DNA of 64,000 nucleotides from Salvelinus alpinus (lineage: Eukaryota; Chordata; Actinopteri; Salmoniformes; Salmonidae): positions 27,109,993 through 27,173,992 of the forward strand of contig NC_092096.1 of the NCBI RefSeq assembly GCF_045679555.1, given 5' to 3'. The notes below the pieces were generated by a model, which ran no database searches, was not told the origin of the DNA, and was given only the letters and a program-made list of their open reading frames with translations. The position numbers were made by a program, and so were the translations under genes. Shown one piece after another: positions 39,851-51,588 of this stretch (position 1 is the first letter of the stretch; every line of letters begins with the position of its first letter).

Positions 39851-40560
39851 AGCAAACAAACTCATCATTTTAAAGCTTAATTAAGGCTAATGGGTTTCAA
39901 AGCTGCAGTCAGCATTATTTGTATTTTCTTAAGAGAAGTAGCTAGCTAACTAGCTACTAATAGTAATGCAATCAGCCAACTATGGCAGTTTCTTTCAATT
40001 CCTTGAAAATAATACTGGCAAAATTACATTTTACTAGACTGTCACAATAAACACTGAATCAGCTTCTTGAATTGCAGAATCAGCTTCAGGTTCCCAGGAT
40101 GCCCATGTGAAAGGTTAACATTCACTAGTTCTGGTGATTCACTTTGCACATTGCTGTAAGAAACAGTGCTGCATTGAGATTCCAGTGTCTTGAGTAAAGG
40201 TAAATGGACTATAGTGCTCTTTCATTTTTCATCTTCTAAATTGTGCACCATGTGTCACAGTTTAATCCACAATTCAATTCCATTCACTGCTAAAGTACAC
40301 AATTGCCTATGGCAATAAATTTATTTTTATTGAAATTTGAATTATGGAAATCGATCAAATACAATCAAAGTCACACCGTTGTAATGCATTTTCACATAAA
40401 AGAATGAGTCATCATCTATTTGATTAGTAAAGTAATCTATAACTAGATAATTGGCATCTATTATTGATTACTTCATCACATGGTCTCTTTCCATCCTTAC
40501 AAACAATGAGACGTTGTTATAGGTAAAAAACTCAACTTAAAAACATGAACTGGCTGTCTG
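39851..40560. other. AT-rich leptin 5' flank without recognised gene
   Basis: AT-rich flanking DNA upstream of leptin. I saw no coding exon or repeat family here. Confidence 0.4.
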
Positions 40561-40777
40561 GACATGAGCTTAAACTTTCACCGTGCAGTGTGTTGGTCCT
40601 TCAGGGAGCATAAATACATGTAGGTAGATGTCCTGACCTGCACCATGACGGACTGGGTGTGTCTGGGCCCATGGGCTGGGTCCGGATGGAGGAAGAAGGT
40701 GGGGGTTAGGGGGGGTAGGAGGAGAGGAGCTGCCCAGGACCTGGGGGTGACACAGTGATGATGATTCACGCAGGCTG

Positions 40778-40812
40778 TGAGTCAACCGGACAGGGCTCCA
40801 GCAGCTATAAAG
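40778..40812 (+). promoter_or_regulatory. Leptin core promoter: AP-1-like site and TATA box
   Basis: TGAGTCA (40,778-40,784) and TATAAAG (40,806-40,812) lie just upstream of the inferred non-coding first exon, in a locally GC-rich stretch. A TATA box is also a feature of mammalian leptin promoters. The start of transcription is inferred at about 40,837; factor binding is not shown. Confidence 0.6.
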
Positions 40813-40836
40813 CCAGGGAACCATGCAAGGAGGCAT

Positions 40837-40883
40837 GGATGTTTCTGGTTAGCACACATCCACCACAGCCTCACAACCACCAG
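40837..40883 (+). other. lep: Leptin exon 1 (non-coding), inferred
   Basis: The segment from about 25 bp downstream of the TATA box to a canonical donor (CACCAG|GTAAGA, exon end 40,883) has no in-frame link to the protein. A 610-bp intron ends at TTGTTCTCCAG (41,493), and the start codon follows 10 bp into exon 2. A non-coding exon 1 matches the known three-exon leptin gene layout. The 5' end is an estimate. Confidence 0.6.
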
Positions 40884-41503
40884 GTAAGACTTGACTCCAG
40901 CACTGACTGGGGGTGATGGGATAGAGCTCTAAGGGACAGATGTGGATGGGGAGAGAGGACATGAGATTCTGAAGATGAGTATGTTCATTTGAGTGGCATG
41001 ACAGCTCAAAGTTAAGTTTTTGAAGAAACAGACTAATTATGCATGCATTCAACTTTAGACATATTCAGTCATTTTATTTTTCATGATTTTACAGATTATT
41101 TATGATTTTTACATGAACGCAAATGTAATAATTTCAACATTTTAAACCACAATTTCTGTGCAGCATCTTTGTTGTGGTGAAAAAACTTAATTGACTTTAA
41201 CCATGTTTTGAGGCTATATACTGTTTGTTTACATTTACGTTATTTACAAACACTGGCGTAAAACAAGCTTATATTTTGGGTTCTGATGAGGTACAACAGT
41301 TGGACTAATGCATTTCTAAGTTATATTCTTCGATGGGTACATATCATTAATTTATTTTTAAATGGATGTAGCAACTACAGATTGCCCCTTTAAATTGTAT
41401 GACTTAGTCGATTTTGAAAAAAGTGTCTGCTAAATGGTATATCTTATTTTATTACTATATATTAAATAGCGTGGTATTTGTATTGTTCTCCAGATAAAAC
41501 AAG

Positions 41504-42375
41504 ATGCATGTCTCTGTGGTCCTTCTCTGCCTGGGCCTGGTGGTGTCTGTGTCTGTGTGTCACCCTCAACGCGGTCGGCCCCTCAACGGGGACGTCCAGA
41601 TGAGGAACAACATCAAGTTGCTGGCCATGATCACTGTGGTCCACATAAAGAATTATCTGACCGAGGTACCACACACACCTCTTACTCAGCTGCTCTGTAT
41701 GCGTGATACGACGTAAAAGTATTCTGTGGTTAACGGACATGAATAGGATAAATTTGTTTAATGGAAATATGTTTGGGTATACTACAGACCTTCGCTTATT
41801 AGCAATGTGTGGGCACATGTGTATGTGCATGTATGAGTCAAACATGAATGTGGTTAAAGAAAACATGAGGGTATATTTTACTGACTGACTCGCTCAGGAT
41901 AGTATCATGCAAAGTCTACTGATTAAAATGATTGAGATAATCCCTGTGAATTAAAGATTCGTTAGAAAGAAATACATTACATAACCAATGTCCATAAAAC
42001 TATTTTATATTTAATAAATGCAAAGAAAAGAAAAACAAATACATAAATCCCTCTACTCTCCCTCCATTCCCTCAGTTCAACGTTCCCCCGGAGATGGAGT
42101 TCAACCCCATGAACCCCCCCATCGAGGGCCTGGCCTCCATCTGGGTCCACCTGGGGGGCCTGGAGGACAGTCTGCAAGACAGCAGGTGTGGTCAGGTGTA
42201 TGAGGACTTGTCCAGCATGCGGGGGTGGGTGCACTCCTTGTCCCAGGCCCTGGACTGCCCTGATCTGGCCAAGCCTGGCGGAGAGGCCCTGAAGACGGTC
42301 TATCAGAGCCTGGTGGAGGGGCAGAGGTACATGGAGAAGATCAGTCTCAACCTGGACAAGCTCAAGATCTGCTGA
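41504..42375 (+). CDS. lep: Leptin (complete copy; coding exons 41,504-41,665 and 42,076-42,375)
   Basis: Leptin is a secreted four-helix cytokine that signals energy status through the leptin receptor. Spliced at CCGAG|GTACC and CCCTCAG|TTC, the two exons give 153 residues, a usual leptin length. Residues 1-19 (MHVSVVLLCLGLVVSVSVC) form a signal peptide. NNIKLLAMITVVHIKNYLTE fits helix A, and the phase-0 intron after Glu54 lies where leptin's intron lies. GQVYEDLSSMRGWVHSLSQA is helix-C-like and leads to Cys115; the last residue is Cys153 (KIC). A Cys after helix C plus a C-terminal Cys is the leptin disulfide pattern. Cys92 is an extra cysteine. The start is the first ATG of exon 2, followed at once by the signal peptide. 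Salmonids carry several leptin paralogues; the divergent sequence suggests a leptin-B type, but I cannot settle which. Confidence 0.85.
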
Positions 42376-42760
42376 GACCCCACACATGTGCACAGGAGCA
42401 GGCAGGCAGCCGGATAACCAGGCACACACAGATGCATAGTTTCTACACACCACACACACTGTTATTCTAAATTATGTTTTTTATATAATTTTTTTCTTTA
42501 AATGTATTTTGTCTTATCATTATTATGAATATTTTGTTATTCTGTTCATAACTATTAATGATTATTTGTTATAATAATATGTAATGCTTTAAAAGTCATA
42601 TTTAAAGTTTGTTGTAGCACTGATAGCTCTTCATGCTCTTTTTGACAGAGGTGCAATACATTTATCTAATGAGTTGTTTGAATATATTGAAAGAATTGAA
42701 GCTTTTGTGGCACTGAAGAATGAACTGTTGTAAAAAGGTTTTATATTTGAAACGGAGGGC

Positions 42761-42845
42761 GCAGGCCAGGGCTCTCCAACCCTGTGAAAACCGACCGGAA
42801 GGGTAGCTTTCCAGGAACAGGGTTGGAGAGCCCTGGCCTAGGCCA
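42761..42845. repeat. Palindromic hairpin in leptin 3' UTR (right copy)
   Basis: Same hairpin as at 36,405-36,485, with one extra A (CTCTCCAACC) and a few substitutions. It lies between the stop and the poly(A) signal. Confidence 0.75.
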
Positions 42846-42941
42846 ATGTATTTTAGGGATGCTATTTTTTAAATGAAATAATTCAGCTTCTGTAGCATTG
42901 TTACCTAGAGCTTTCAAGGATGTGTTGTTTTGTAATTTTGC

Positions 42942-42947
42942 AATAAA
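42942..42947 (+). terminator. Poly(A) signal of complete leptin gene
   Basis: AATAAA lies 567 bp after the stop in TTTGCAATAAATGATTTTG. It is the best-placed signal in the 3' flank, giving a 3' UTR of roughly 590 bp. Confidence 0.75.
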
Positions 42948-43469
42948 TGATTTTGAAACGAGAGCAAAAGTATCCTATCCCTTAAAAACACACAAAAAAA
43001 TCTTGAAAATGTAGGCCTATTAATTGTTAATTCTATAGCCTCAATTATCGGCAGCAATGATAGCCACTTTTATTCAAAAGTTCAATTAAAAAGTGGAACT
43101 AAAACTCAGCACTATCTTCTATAAATGTAGTGTTGGTATTTCCTTACAAAAGCAAGCCACTACAAGAGTAGCCCAGACTACAAATGAAAAGATAACATAA
43201 TGGATCCATTTTGTAGGTAAAGTGAACTGTTCCCAAATTGGTCACTTTTCCCATTGTCATGTTTAAATAGGCCTAGATATCAAGTTGAAAACTGTCCTAG
43301 AAAGTAAATGAATAACAGTGGGTGGACTCGAGACAAACTGTTAGGCAACCTTTCCTATTTCCAGGCTAATCATTTTTCAACAGAAATTAATCATATGCTA
43401 CAGGCCTATTTCAAGCTGAGGTTTGAGCTGTTTAAACAGAGCTGCAACCACCACATTTTATGTAGTCTG

Positions 43470-43990
43470 GGAACTTCAAAAAGCAACCTGGTCTCAGAGT
43501 ATTTCGTATTATTCTGTACGTAAATGCGAACCCCTCCAATGAGTATCATATGTTACGTATGTATCAATTTGTGGATGTCCATCATTAATTTCATATGATA
43601 TGTTACGAATGGTAATTCCGATGAAATGTTACGAATTTGCAAAACATTCAATATGTACCGAATTTGTCAAATGTACGTTACGAATTCCCAAAACGTATGA
43701 TATGTTACGAATTCTAATTTCTTGTGGCTAACGTTAGCTAGCTTGGTAACGTTGGCTAGGCTAGGGGTTAGGGTTAGGGGTTAGGGTTAAGTTTAGGAGT
43801 TAGGTTAAAGGGTTAAAGTTAGGGTTAGGGGAAGGGTTAGCTAACATGCTAAGTAGTTACAAAGTAGCTAAAACGTAGTAAGTAGATTACAAGTTGCTAA
43901 TTAGCTAAACTGCTAAAGTTGTCTGCAATAAGATTCAAACACGCAACCTTTGGGTTGCTAGCCGTTCGCGTTATACATAACATATCATAC
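43470..43990. repeat. Dispersed repeat with TTAGGG-like words and tRNA-like end
   Basis: Repeated GTTACGAAT words, a run of GTTAGGGTTAGGGG-type words (about 43,767-43,835) and a tRNA-like tail (GATTCAAACACGCAACCTTT) make up a segment that resembles common salmonid interspersed repeats. The TTAGGG words are degenerate. The right breakpoint of the segmental duplication (43,619) lies within it. Confidence 0.5.
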
Positions 43991-44039
43991 TATTTTGAGT
44001 GTGCCAGATATACTTTTTTTAAAGCGCAAGATGAAACAA

Positions 44040-44870
44040 TGTGAAAGATTTTACTGAGTTACTGTTCATATAAGGAAATCAGTCAATTGAAATACATTCA
44101 TTAGGCCCTAATCTATGGATTTCACATGACTGGGAATATAGACATGCATTTGTTGATCACAGATACCTTAAAAAATAAGGGAAGTGGATCATTTGCCTCA
44201 TGCAGCACGACACATTTCCTTTGCATAGAGTTGATCAGGCTGATGATTGTGGCCTGTGGAATGTTGTCTCACTCCTCATCAATGCCTGTGCAAAGTTACT
44301 GGATATTGTCGGGGAACTGGAAATCGCTGACGTACAAGTCAATCCAGAGTATCCCAAACATGCTCAATGGATGACATGTCTGGTGAGTATGCAGGCCGTG
44401 GAAAAACTGGTACATATTCAGCTTCTAGGAATTGTGTACAGATCCTTGGGGCATGGGGCCGTGCATTATCATGCTGAAACATGATGGGATGGCGGCAGAT
44501 TAATTGCAAAACAATGGGCCTCATGGTATCTACGTGCATTTCCATTTATAAAATGACATTTTCATCAGCTGTCTGGGTGGCTGGTCTCAGACGATCCCAC
44601 AGGTGAAGAAGCCGGATGTGGAGCTCCTGGTATGGTGTGGTTACACGTGGCCTGCGGTTGTGAGGCCAGTTGGGCGTACAGCCAAATTCTCTAAAACGAC
44701 GAGATGGTAGAGAAATTGGTAGAGAAATTAATTATTAAGTTATCTGGAAACAACTCTGGTGGACATTCCTGCGGTCAGGTCTCTAGTGGCACATTCAAAC
44801 AACTTGTAACTCTGCAATCTCTGACTTCCGACTTCAGTGCGTTGAAGACAACTAGGAACTCAGAAAGAAA
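44040..44870 (-). mobile_element. Tc1-like element fragment (second family)
   Basis: A degenerate piece whose minus strand carries the C-terminal transposase half (44,339-44,545), plus flanking sequence such as CAGACGATCCCACAGGTGAA, typical of Tc1 coding DNA. Terminal repeats were not clearly found, so the ends are approximate. Confidence 0.65.
44339..44545 (-). pseudogene. Tc1-like transposase C-terminal fragment
   Basis: The frame contains FQHDNARPHAPRICTQFLEA, holding the second catalytic Asp, and AYSPDMSSIEHVWDTLD, holding the catalytic Glu. The spacing between Asp and Glu is 34 residues, the DD34E arrangement of Tc1. The first Asp and the DNA-binding region are not in frame here. It is a dead relic. 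Confidence 0.8.
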
Positions 44871-45531
44871 TTAGCTCTGACTGGGAAAATTTGTTTTGAC
44901 CGGTCATCCAACTCAGAATTCCAATTCAGAAACTCTGGCATCTTTCTCTGACTTTGACCTGAAAATCACTGATGGCAAGATTTGACCTCGTTTTCCCCCC
45001 CAGTTCACCACAAGTTTAATGGTTTAACAGACACTATCACTGTCAACATACAATCCTTAGCCCATCGATTTCTGTGGAGATGTCTTATGGTTAAAAGCAG
45101 GGCTTGAATTGAGGGGGTATGTGAGGATATAGGCCTAACCCTTGTTATAGAGATGGGCTAAAAGCGATCTAGGCTATAACAATGATTAACTCCACGATTA
45201 TTTCTACATAGTCTACTAGCCTATCGAAGGTCTAGTTCAACCTCAACATGGTCTCTAGGTAGGTCTAAAGGCTTATGAAAACATTCACTTTAAAATGAAA
45301 AGCAAGTGTCATTATCACACAGAAAATATGGTTGTTTTATTAAATGATCCGCAATTTAGAATGCCTATGCCTATAGCAAAAGACCAAAAAGATAGAATCG
45401 GTATGGAAGCTGTATGGGTCTATTCAGACGTAACAGCTTAACAGATCAACTTTTATATTTTTTATTTAGGAGAATCGCATTGAATCAGGCTATTCATTTC
45501 AGTGCAGTTGCGTTCTTACGCATAACCTTAC

Positions 45532-45705
45532 AGTGCATTCAGAAAGTATTCAGACCACTTCCCTTTTTCACATTTTGTTACGTTTCAGCCTTATTCTGGT
45601 GGGTTTTTTTCCTCATCAATCTACACATAATGACAAAGCGAAAACAGGTTTTTAGAAATGTTTGCAAATGTATTCAAAATAAAAAAAAACAGAAATACCT
45701 TATTT
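45532..45705. mobile_element. Solo end of a Tc1-like element
   Basis: CAGTGCATTCAGAAAGTATT and TTTTGTTACGTTTCAGCCTT match the end of the same Tc1 family that is inserted at 29,262. The piece breaks off after about 175 bp beside the next LINE. No transposase is present. Confidence 0.75.
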
Positions 45706-45713
45706 ACAAATCA

Positions 45714-48150
45714 AATTAAATCAAATTGTATTCATCACAAACATGTTTAGCAGATATTATTGCAGGTGTAGTGAAATGCTTGTGTTTCTAGCTCCAACAG
45801 TGCAGTAATATCTAACAAGAAATATATAACAATACACACAATCTAAAGTAAAGGAATGGAATTAAAAATATAGAAATATTTGGATGAGCAATGTCAGAGA
45901 AGCATAGACTAAGATACAGTAGAATAGGACAGAATACAGTATATACATATGAGATGAGTAATACAAAATGTGTAAACATTATTAAAGTAACTAGTGTTCC
46001 ATTATTAAATTGGCCAGTGATTTAAAGTCTATGTATATAGGGCAGCAGCCTCTAATGTGCTAGTGGTGGCTATTTACCAGTCCAATGGCCGTGAGATAGA
46101 AGCTGCTTTTCAGTCTCTCGGTCCCAGCTTTGATGCACCTGTACTGACCTCGCCTTCTGGATGATAGAGGGGTGACCTGGCAGTGGCTCGGGTGGTTGTT
46201 GTCCATGATGTGACATCAGGTGCTGTAGGTGTCCTGGACGGCAGGTAGCTTGCCCCGGTGCTGTGTTCGGCAGACCGCACCGCCCTCTGGAGAGCCCTGC
46301 AGTTGCGGGCGGTGCAGTTGCCATACCAGGTGGTGATACAGCCCAACAGGATGCTCTCAATTGTGCATCTGTAAAAGTTCGTGAGGGTTTTAGGTGCCAA
46401 GCTAAATTTCTTCAGCCTCCTGAGGTTGAAGAGACACTTTTGCGCCTTCTTCACCACACTGTCTGTTTGGGTGGACAATTTCAGTTTGTCAGTGATGTGT
46501 ACACCGAGGAACTTGAAGCTTTCCACCTTCTCCACTGCGGTCCCATCGATGCTCCCTCTGCTGTTTCCTGAAGTCCACAATCAGCTCCTTAGTTTTGTTG
46601 ATGTTGGGTGAGAGGTTATTTTCCTGGCACCACACTCCCAGGGCTCTCACCTCCTCCCTGTAGGCTGTCTCATCATTGTTGGTAATCAGGCCTACTACTG
46701 TTGTGTCATCTGCAAACTTGAAGATTGAGTTGAAGGCGTGCGTGGCCAAGCAGTCATGGATGGACAGGGAGTACAGGAGGGGGCTAAGCACGCATCCTTG
46801 TGGGGCCCCAGTGTCAGTGAAGTGGAGGTGTTGTTTCCTACCTTCACCACCTGGGGGCAGCCCTTCAGAAAGTCCAGGACCCAGTTGTAAAGGGCGGGGT
46901 TCAGACCCAGGGCCTCAAGCTTAATGATGAGCTTTGAAGGTACTATGGTGTTGAATGCTGAGCTGTAGTTAATGAACAGCATTCTTACATAGGTATTCCT
47001 CTTGTCCAGATGGGATAGTGTGCAGTGCGATGGCGATTGCATCGTCTGTGGATCTGTTGAGCGGTAAGCAAATTGAAGTGGGTCTTGGGTGTCAGATAAG
47101 GTAGATGTGATATGATCCTTGACTAGTCTCTCAAAGCACTTCATAATGACAGAAGTGAGTGCTATGGGGCGATAGCTAAGGTAACTGAACTAAATGACTT
47201 TCTTGGGAACAAGAACAGTGGTGGACATCTTGAAGCATGTGGGGACAACAGACTGGGATAGGGAGAGATTGAATATGTCCTTAAACACTCAAGCCAGCTG
47301 GTCTGCGCATGCTCTGAGGATGCGGCTTGGCTGGCAGCCTTGCAAGGGTTAATACGCTTAAATGTCTTACTCACATTGGCCACGGAGAAGGAGAGCCCAC
47401 AGTCCTTAGTAGCGGGCTGCGTCGGTGGCACTGTATTATCCTCAAAGCGGGTGAAGAAGGTGTTTAGCTTGTCCGGAAGCAAGACGTCGGTGTCCGCGAA
47501 GTGGCTGGTTTTCCATTTGTAGTCTCGTGTCTGAGCCATGGATTTGCTACTCCACTTTGTCTCTATACTAACATTTTGCCTGTTTGATTGCCTTACGGAG
47601 GGAAAATGTACACTGTTTGTATTCGGCCATATTCTCAGTCACCTTGCCATGGTTAAATGCGATGGCTTGCGCGTTCAGTTTGCGCGAATACTGCTATCTA
47701 TCCACAGTTTCTGGTTAGGGTAGGTTTTAATAGTCACAGTGGGTACAATATCTCCTATACACTTCCTGATAAACTCGGTCACCGTATCAGTGTATTCGTC
47801 TATGTTGTTTTCGGACACTACCGGGAACATATCCCAGTCCGCGTGCTCAAAACAATCTTGAAGCGTGGATTCCGATTGGTCAGACCAGCGTTGAATAGTC
47901 CTTAGCACGGGTACTTCCTGTTAGAGTTTCTGCCTATAGGAAGGGAGGAGCAAAATGGAGTCGTGGTCAGATTTGCCGAAGGGAGGGCGGGGGAGGGTCT
48001 TGTAGGCATCCCGGAAGTAGCAGCGGTTGTGTGTTTTAGCAGTGCGAGTACTACAATGTGTTGATAGAACTTCGGTAACGTTTTCCTCAAATTTGCTTAC
48101 CGTCGCTCTGATACCCAAAAGTTCTTCCTGGTTGTATGTAATAACACAAA
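45714..48150 (-). mobile_element. Decayed LINE (L2/Rex1-type), minus strand
   Basis: The 3' terminus (AAATCAAATTAAATCAAATT) and 3' UTR match the copy at 39,165. Coding remains are readable on the minus strand in several frames: endonuclease tail FGKSDHDSILLLPSYRQKL (about 47,925-47,985), linker and RT fingers (KCFERLVKDHITSTL, about 47,100-47,140), MLFINYSSAFNTIVPSKLI, then FKFADDTTVVGLITNNDETA with an ADD box (about 46,680-46,730), SFKFLGVHITDKLKLS, and a C-terminus near 46,110. At least four frame changes separate these pieces and the 5' end of the element is missing, so it is inactive. Confidence 0.87.
46110..47144 (-). pseudogene. LINE reverse transcriptase, fragmented
   Basis: Three overlapping frames (47,144-46,695, 46,791-46,489 and 46,580-46,110) together cover an RT domain. 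DPLQFAYRSTD, NYSSAFNTI (catalytic Asp replaced by Asn in this position) and ADDTTVVGL mark the core; GCITTWYGNCTARNCRALQR marks the C-terminal region. The GAPQG-type turn falls in a frameshifted part. Confidence 0.8.
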
Positions 48151-48216
48151 AAAAATCCTGGGCTAATAATGTAATAAATAACACATAATTAAACAAAATA
48201 CTGAAAAGTTGACAGA

Positions 48217-48310
48217 TTGATAGATGAACTGAGGTTCACACTCCAGCCCAGTTGTTGGTGGTATTGATAGATGAACTGAGGTTCACACTCCAGCCCAGTT
48301 GTTGGTGGTA
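48217..48310 (+). repeat. 47-bp tandem duplication
   Basis: Two identical copies of a 47-bp sequence beginning TTGATAGATGAACTGAGG and ending GTTGTTGGTGGTA. Confidence 0.95.
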
Positions 48311-49260
48311 ATGCACTTTAAAGTTGGTTGCCAGCAGACATATAAAGTCCACAGAAGAAGACTGCTGAAGGAGTCTTCCTCCTTTATCTGTGGATTAATT
48401 TTCAGAGTAGAGAACACACAATTTTGTGTGACTCAAAATGAGTCAAAATTCTACAAGATCCAGAAAAAAAGGTGGAGTACAGGTCTTGTGGAGTACAGGT
48501 TAAAACAACCCAATGTTTATATCACAGAACAAATTAGCTAGCAACAGCAAGCTACCTAGCTAAATGTCCATGAATGCTTCATGTGTTTCAACCTGAATTC
48601 GTTTGGATATTTCAAACTACGTGTCCTGATCGTGTCTGGTGTGGACGTACAAAATAAACATGCGCGCGATGGCTCTAGACAGCATGTAAGGTGTTGGTAT
48701 CAAGTCATGTCAGTCAGACGTTCAATGGTAGGCGACAGCCACTTGGTGGTACTGTTGCCTAGGCTGATTTCTTTTGTTTTGGGGGAAAAAACAAACATTG
48801 TTTTCGTTGAGGGATGTTTCTTGGGATGATCCCAGCTTGATTTAAACGTTTTAACATATAAACGTTCACACCACTAATAGACTGTTTATTATTTAGTCGG
48901 CATCACTCTTAAAACTGACACTATGTTTCCTTCAGAACTAAGCTAATGCGTTGAGCAAGCAAATCATTTGATTTGATTTAATAACTGCAATAAATCGGTT
49001 AGAGATTCAGTTGTCAGTCTAACTTGTGCAACCCCTCAATTTAGTCCGTATCCCTTCTTCCTCCGCTAACCCCCCATCCTCTCCCAATTTGGACAAGTCT
49101 GTTTGAATGTTAAATGACGAGACAGAGGCATTGATGCGAGTAACCAGTCTTGTTCAGTACATTGCAATTCATCCGGGTATCTCAAGTACTCCGGTAAAAA
49201 CACTGCAGTTGCAGTAATTAACATTTACCAACAGATGACATCACTGTGCCATCTTACACC
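48311..49260. other. No gene seen; probable 3' LTR in its right part
   Basis: No coding exon recognised. The part next to 49,267 should be the 3' LTR of the minus-strand gypsy fragment, because a polypurine tract lies just beside it, but I could not place the far end of that LTR. Confidence 0.4.
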
Positions 49261-50080
49261 CATAACATCTCCCCTTTTATAAAATAGGACAGGAGATGTC
49301 AATTCACTAACACAACAAACCTAGTAATAATTTCCAACACGAACAGTTTAGTTCTTTTTTCAGGTATCAACTTAACACATTTTGATAGTCTCTTCACTTT
49401 TATCGCTGTCTGTCAACAATCCCTAATGGGAAAGCTACAGATTCAGTATTTTTGGTGGCTGGGACAGATGCCCGCAGCGTGAAAAGACAGGGGGCTCGTC
49501 TGCGAGGACTGCGGGTTCCCGCACAGGCGTGTCACCTGACTGTCTAAGGGGAGTATTGATGGGCGAGGGAGCGGCCAACCTGTGATCCCCTGGCTCTTCG
49601 CCCAGTGCCTTGCTGGGGTTCCGTCTTTTGTCATGCCGTCAGGGTTCTATGACCATCAGGGTTCTGAGTAGGTGCTGGCTCAGCAATCCAAAGGTCAAAC
49701 CTGTTGCGACGGTACAGTGATCCATTCACTTTGACCAAGTAGGAGCGTGGTGCAACTTTCTGTACACAGGATCCAAGTCTCCAGAGGCCCGCCCGGTCCC
49801 CTGGTAGTGGCTTAATTCGCACTGTTTCACCCACCCTGAGCTCAGGTAGGTCTTTGCTGATTTGTCGTAGATGAACATGGAGACCTGTCTTCTGTGACGT
49901 AGCTTCACCAGCACGTCTGTCACCACACATGGCTCCAGGAGAGTGTTGGCTACCGGCAGAACTGCTATAAAGCGCTGTGCCATGAGGCGCTGGGCCGGGC
50001 TGCTATCCATGCCTTCTATCGGGGTAGTAGGCCACTGCAGGATTGCTTTCCAGGCATCTTTGCCCTCTCGTAGAGCTTTT
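49261..50080 (-). mobile_element. Ty3/gypsy LTR-retrotransposon 3' fragment
   Basis: The minus strand holds the integrase C-terminal part in two frames joined by a shift near 49,860: WPTTPIEGMDSSPAQRLMAQ, VANTLLEPCVVTDVLVKLRH, then DLPELRVGETVRIKPLPGDR and SYLVKVNGSLYRRNRFDLWI. The last two are the small beta-barrel that ends gypsy integrases. A polypurine tract (AAAAGGGGAGA on the minus strand, 49,268-49,278) precedes a TGTTATGGG that would start the 3' LTR. The rest of pol and gag are missing; the fragment ends abruptly at about 50,080 against another LTR piece. Confidence 0.82.
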
Positions 50081-50082
50081 TT

Positions 50083-50290
50083 GCAGAGGTATTGGACTCA
50101 CCTGGACTCACTCATCACCCGTTTATTACCTCCCCTATATTTGTCAGTTCCCCTGCTCTGCTGCATTAGTTGTTTTTTGCCCGTATTACTCGTTTACTGA
50201 CACTGTTCCTGTCTCGTTCCATGTCTGTTCTATATTAAATGTTTGACTCCCCGTACCTGCTTCGTCGCTCCAGCATCATCCCTGTGACAG
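50083..50290 (+). mobile_element. LTR fragment, plus strand, of another gypsy-type element
   Basis: ATTAAATGTTTGACTCCCCG followed by CTGCTTCGTCGCTCCAGC and a GTGACAG end resembles the poly(A)-signal, R and U5 part of salmonid gypsy LTRs. Internal sequence beginning AATGCAGCAGCCAACATAC follows, as after such LTRs. The 5' part of the LTR is missing. Confidence 0.5.
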
Positions 50291-51570
50291 AATGCAGCAG
50301 CCAACATACAAAGCATCGGGGAGTACTGGCGTTCCAGTTGGTGGTGACATCGGCTCTGGGTCATCACCAATGGAACCGGGGGGTGCCTAGCCAGCTCGTC
50401 GGGCTTCCACACCCTAGCTGGCTCGAGAGGCTGCCTTGCCCCGGTTGGCTCGGATGGCGCCCATCCCATGTCGGACCTCAGCCGGATCGTCAGTTCTTGT
50501 TCTCCCAGCCGGCCCAGGAGTTTTTTTGGATTTGTTTACCTCTGTTTACCTCTTACCTCTTCTATTCCCCCTTTTATGGGAGTGTCACAAACCATGGATG
50601 CCATTTCAATGGTGGTTATTTCTGCACCTCTCTCTATGGTGTCAAGAGTGTTTAAATTTCCTCACTCACGGTTCTAATATATGCCAATTTGAACAATTTT
50701 CCAAGGTAGTGATAACTACTTCCCTGGACAGTAGTTATGGTATTTGTGCCTTTTAATAGGTCAAGGCACCTGATACCTTGTATTCGAATCAATAATGAAG
50801 CGTCTGCCAATTTACTACTGGAGAATATGGGAGACCTAATGTCTTATACCAGTGTCACGATTCAAATATCACTGTTGTTGGCAACACATATTACCAAAAT
50901 TAGGGTCCATTGTCCGTCCATAATATAAATCTCTCGTCAATACACACACACACACACTCAGGAAACAAAAACAAACACACAAAACAAACATTATTTGGTT
51001 AGGAAAATCTTCCTTTCTTATAATTTAAAAGGAGTAATTTCTTCTCCAACAATAATTTTTTTATTACTCTATGTAATTTTTCATTTTATACCCACATGGT
51101 AGTTCCTCCTATGCAAATTTCCATGTAGGTTTAAAATGCTGATTTCCCAATCATAACCAACTGTTTTACCACTCCACTGATTTATTATTATTATAATATA
51201 TTTTTTTACCTGCAGGAATATTTTATTATTTCTAAATTAGGATCTCGTCCTGAAATTTCATCTCATGCATTTACATCTTATGATCGTAAACCATGTAATG
51301 TCATGAAATACCCCCAATTCTCTGTTACAAACAGAGTCTCAGTCCCCAGACCTATTGTGCACAACCTGTTCCCAGATCAGGATTTTCTGAAAACGCCCAG
51401 AGCTTTTCCCCAATTGTAGGTTGTGTTTAAGAAAATCAGTCTCACACTTAACTCTCTATTTCTTTGGGATGGCATATCCATCCAATGAAGCTCCTTGCTG
51501 GGTACGAGGCGGGTCCCTTTACTGTGTTAACCTTGGTCTCCCCGGGAATGATCAGCAAGTGGAGTTAGCC
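50291..51570. other. Retroelement-associated sequence without recognised gene
   Basis: The left part (to about 50,560) may be the start of a gypsy gag region on the plus strand. The right part (51,570 downward) is the presumed leader of the minus-strand LTR element whose primer site lies at 51,571. I saw no gag, protease or pol frame in either direction. Confidence 0.4.
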
Positions 51571-51588
51571 ATCCCATCCTCGTCGCCA
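51571..51588 (-). other. Primer-binding site, tRNA-Ser type
   Basis: The minus strand reads TGGCGACGAGGATGGGAT, 18 bases starting with TGG. From memory of tRNA sequences, this is complementary to the 3' end of vertebrate tRNA-Ser(GCU) including CCA. It lies 3 bp inside the CA end of the LTR at 51,592, the right place for a reverse-transcription primer site. Confidence 0.7.

Larger units (their letters stand above)
37261..43619 (+). repeat. Right copy of tandem segmental duplication (complete, 6.36 kb)
   Basis: It begins directly after the left copy, at an AATTCC|CCGAAAC junction where the parents share TTCC. It contains part A (37,261-37,798), a 3.77-kb segment absent from the left copy, and part B with leptin exons 2-3. 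Sequence after 43,619 (GATGAAATGTTACG) differs from that after 37,260, which fixes the boundary. Confidence 0.92.

Noticed and set aside
43767-43835. Interstitial telomere block
   Set aside because: TTAGGG words are few and degenerate and sit inside a dispersed repeat; no true telomeric array.
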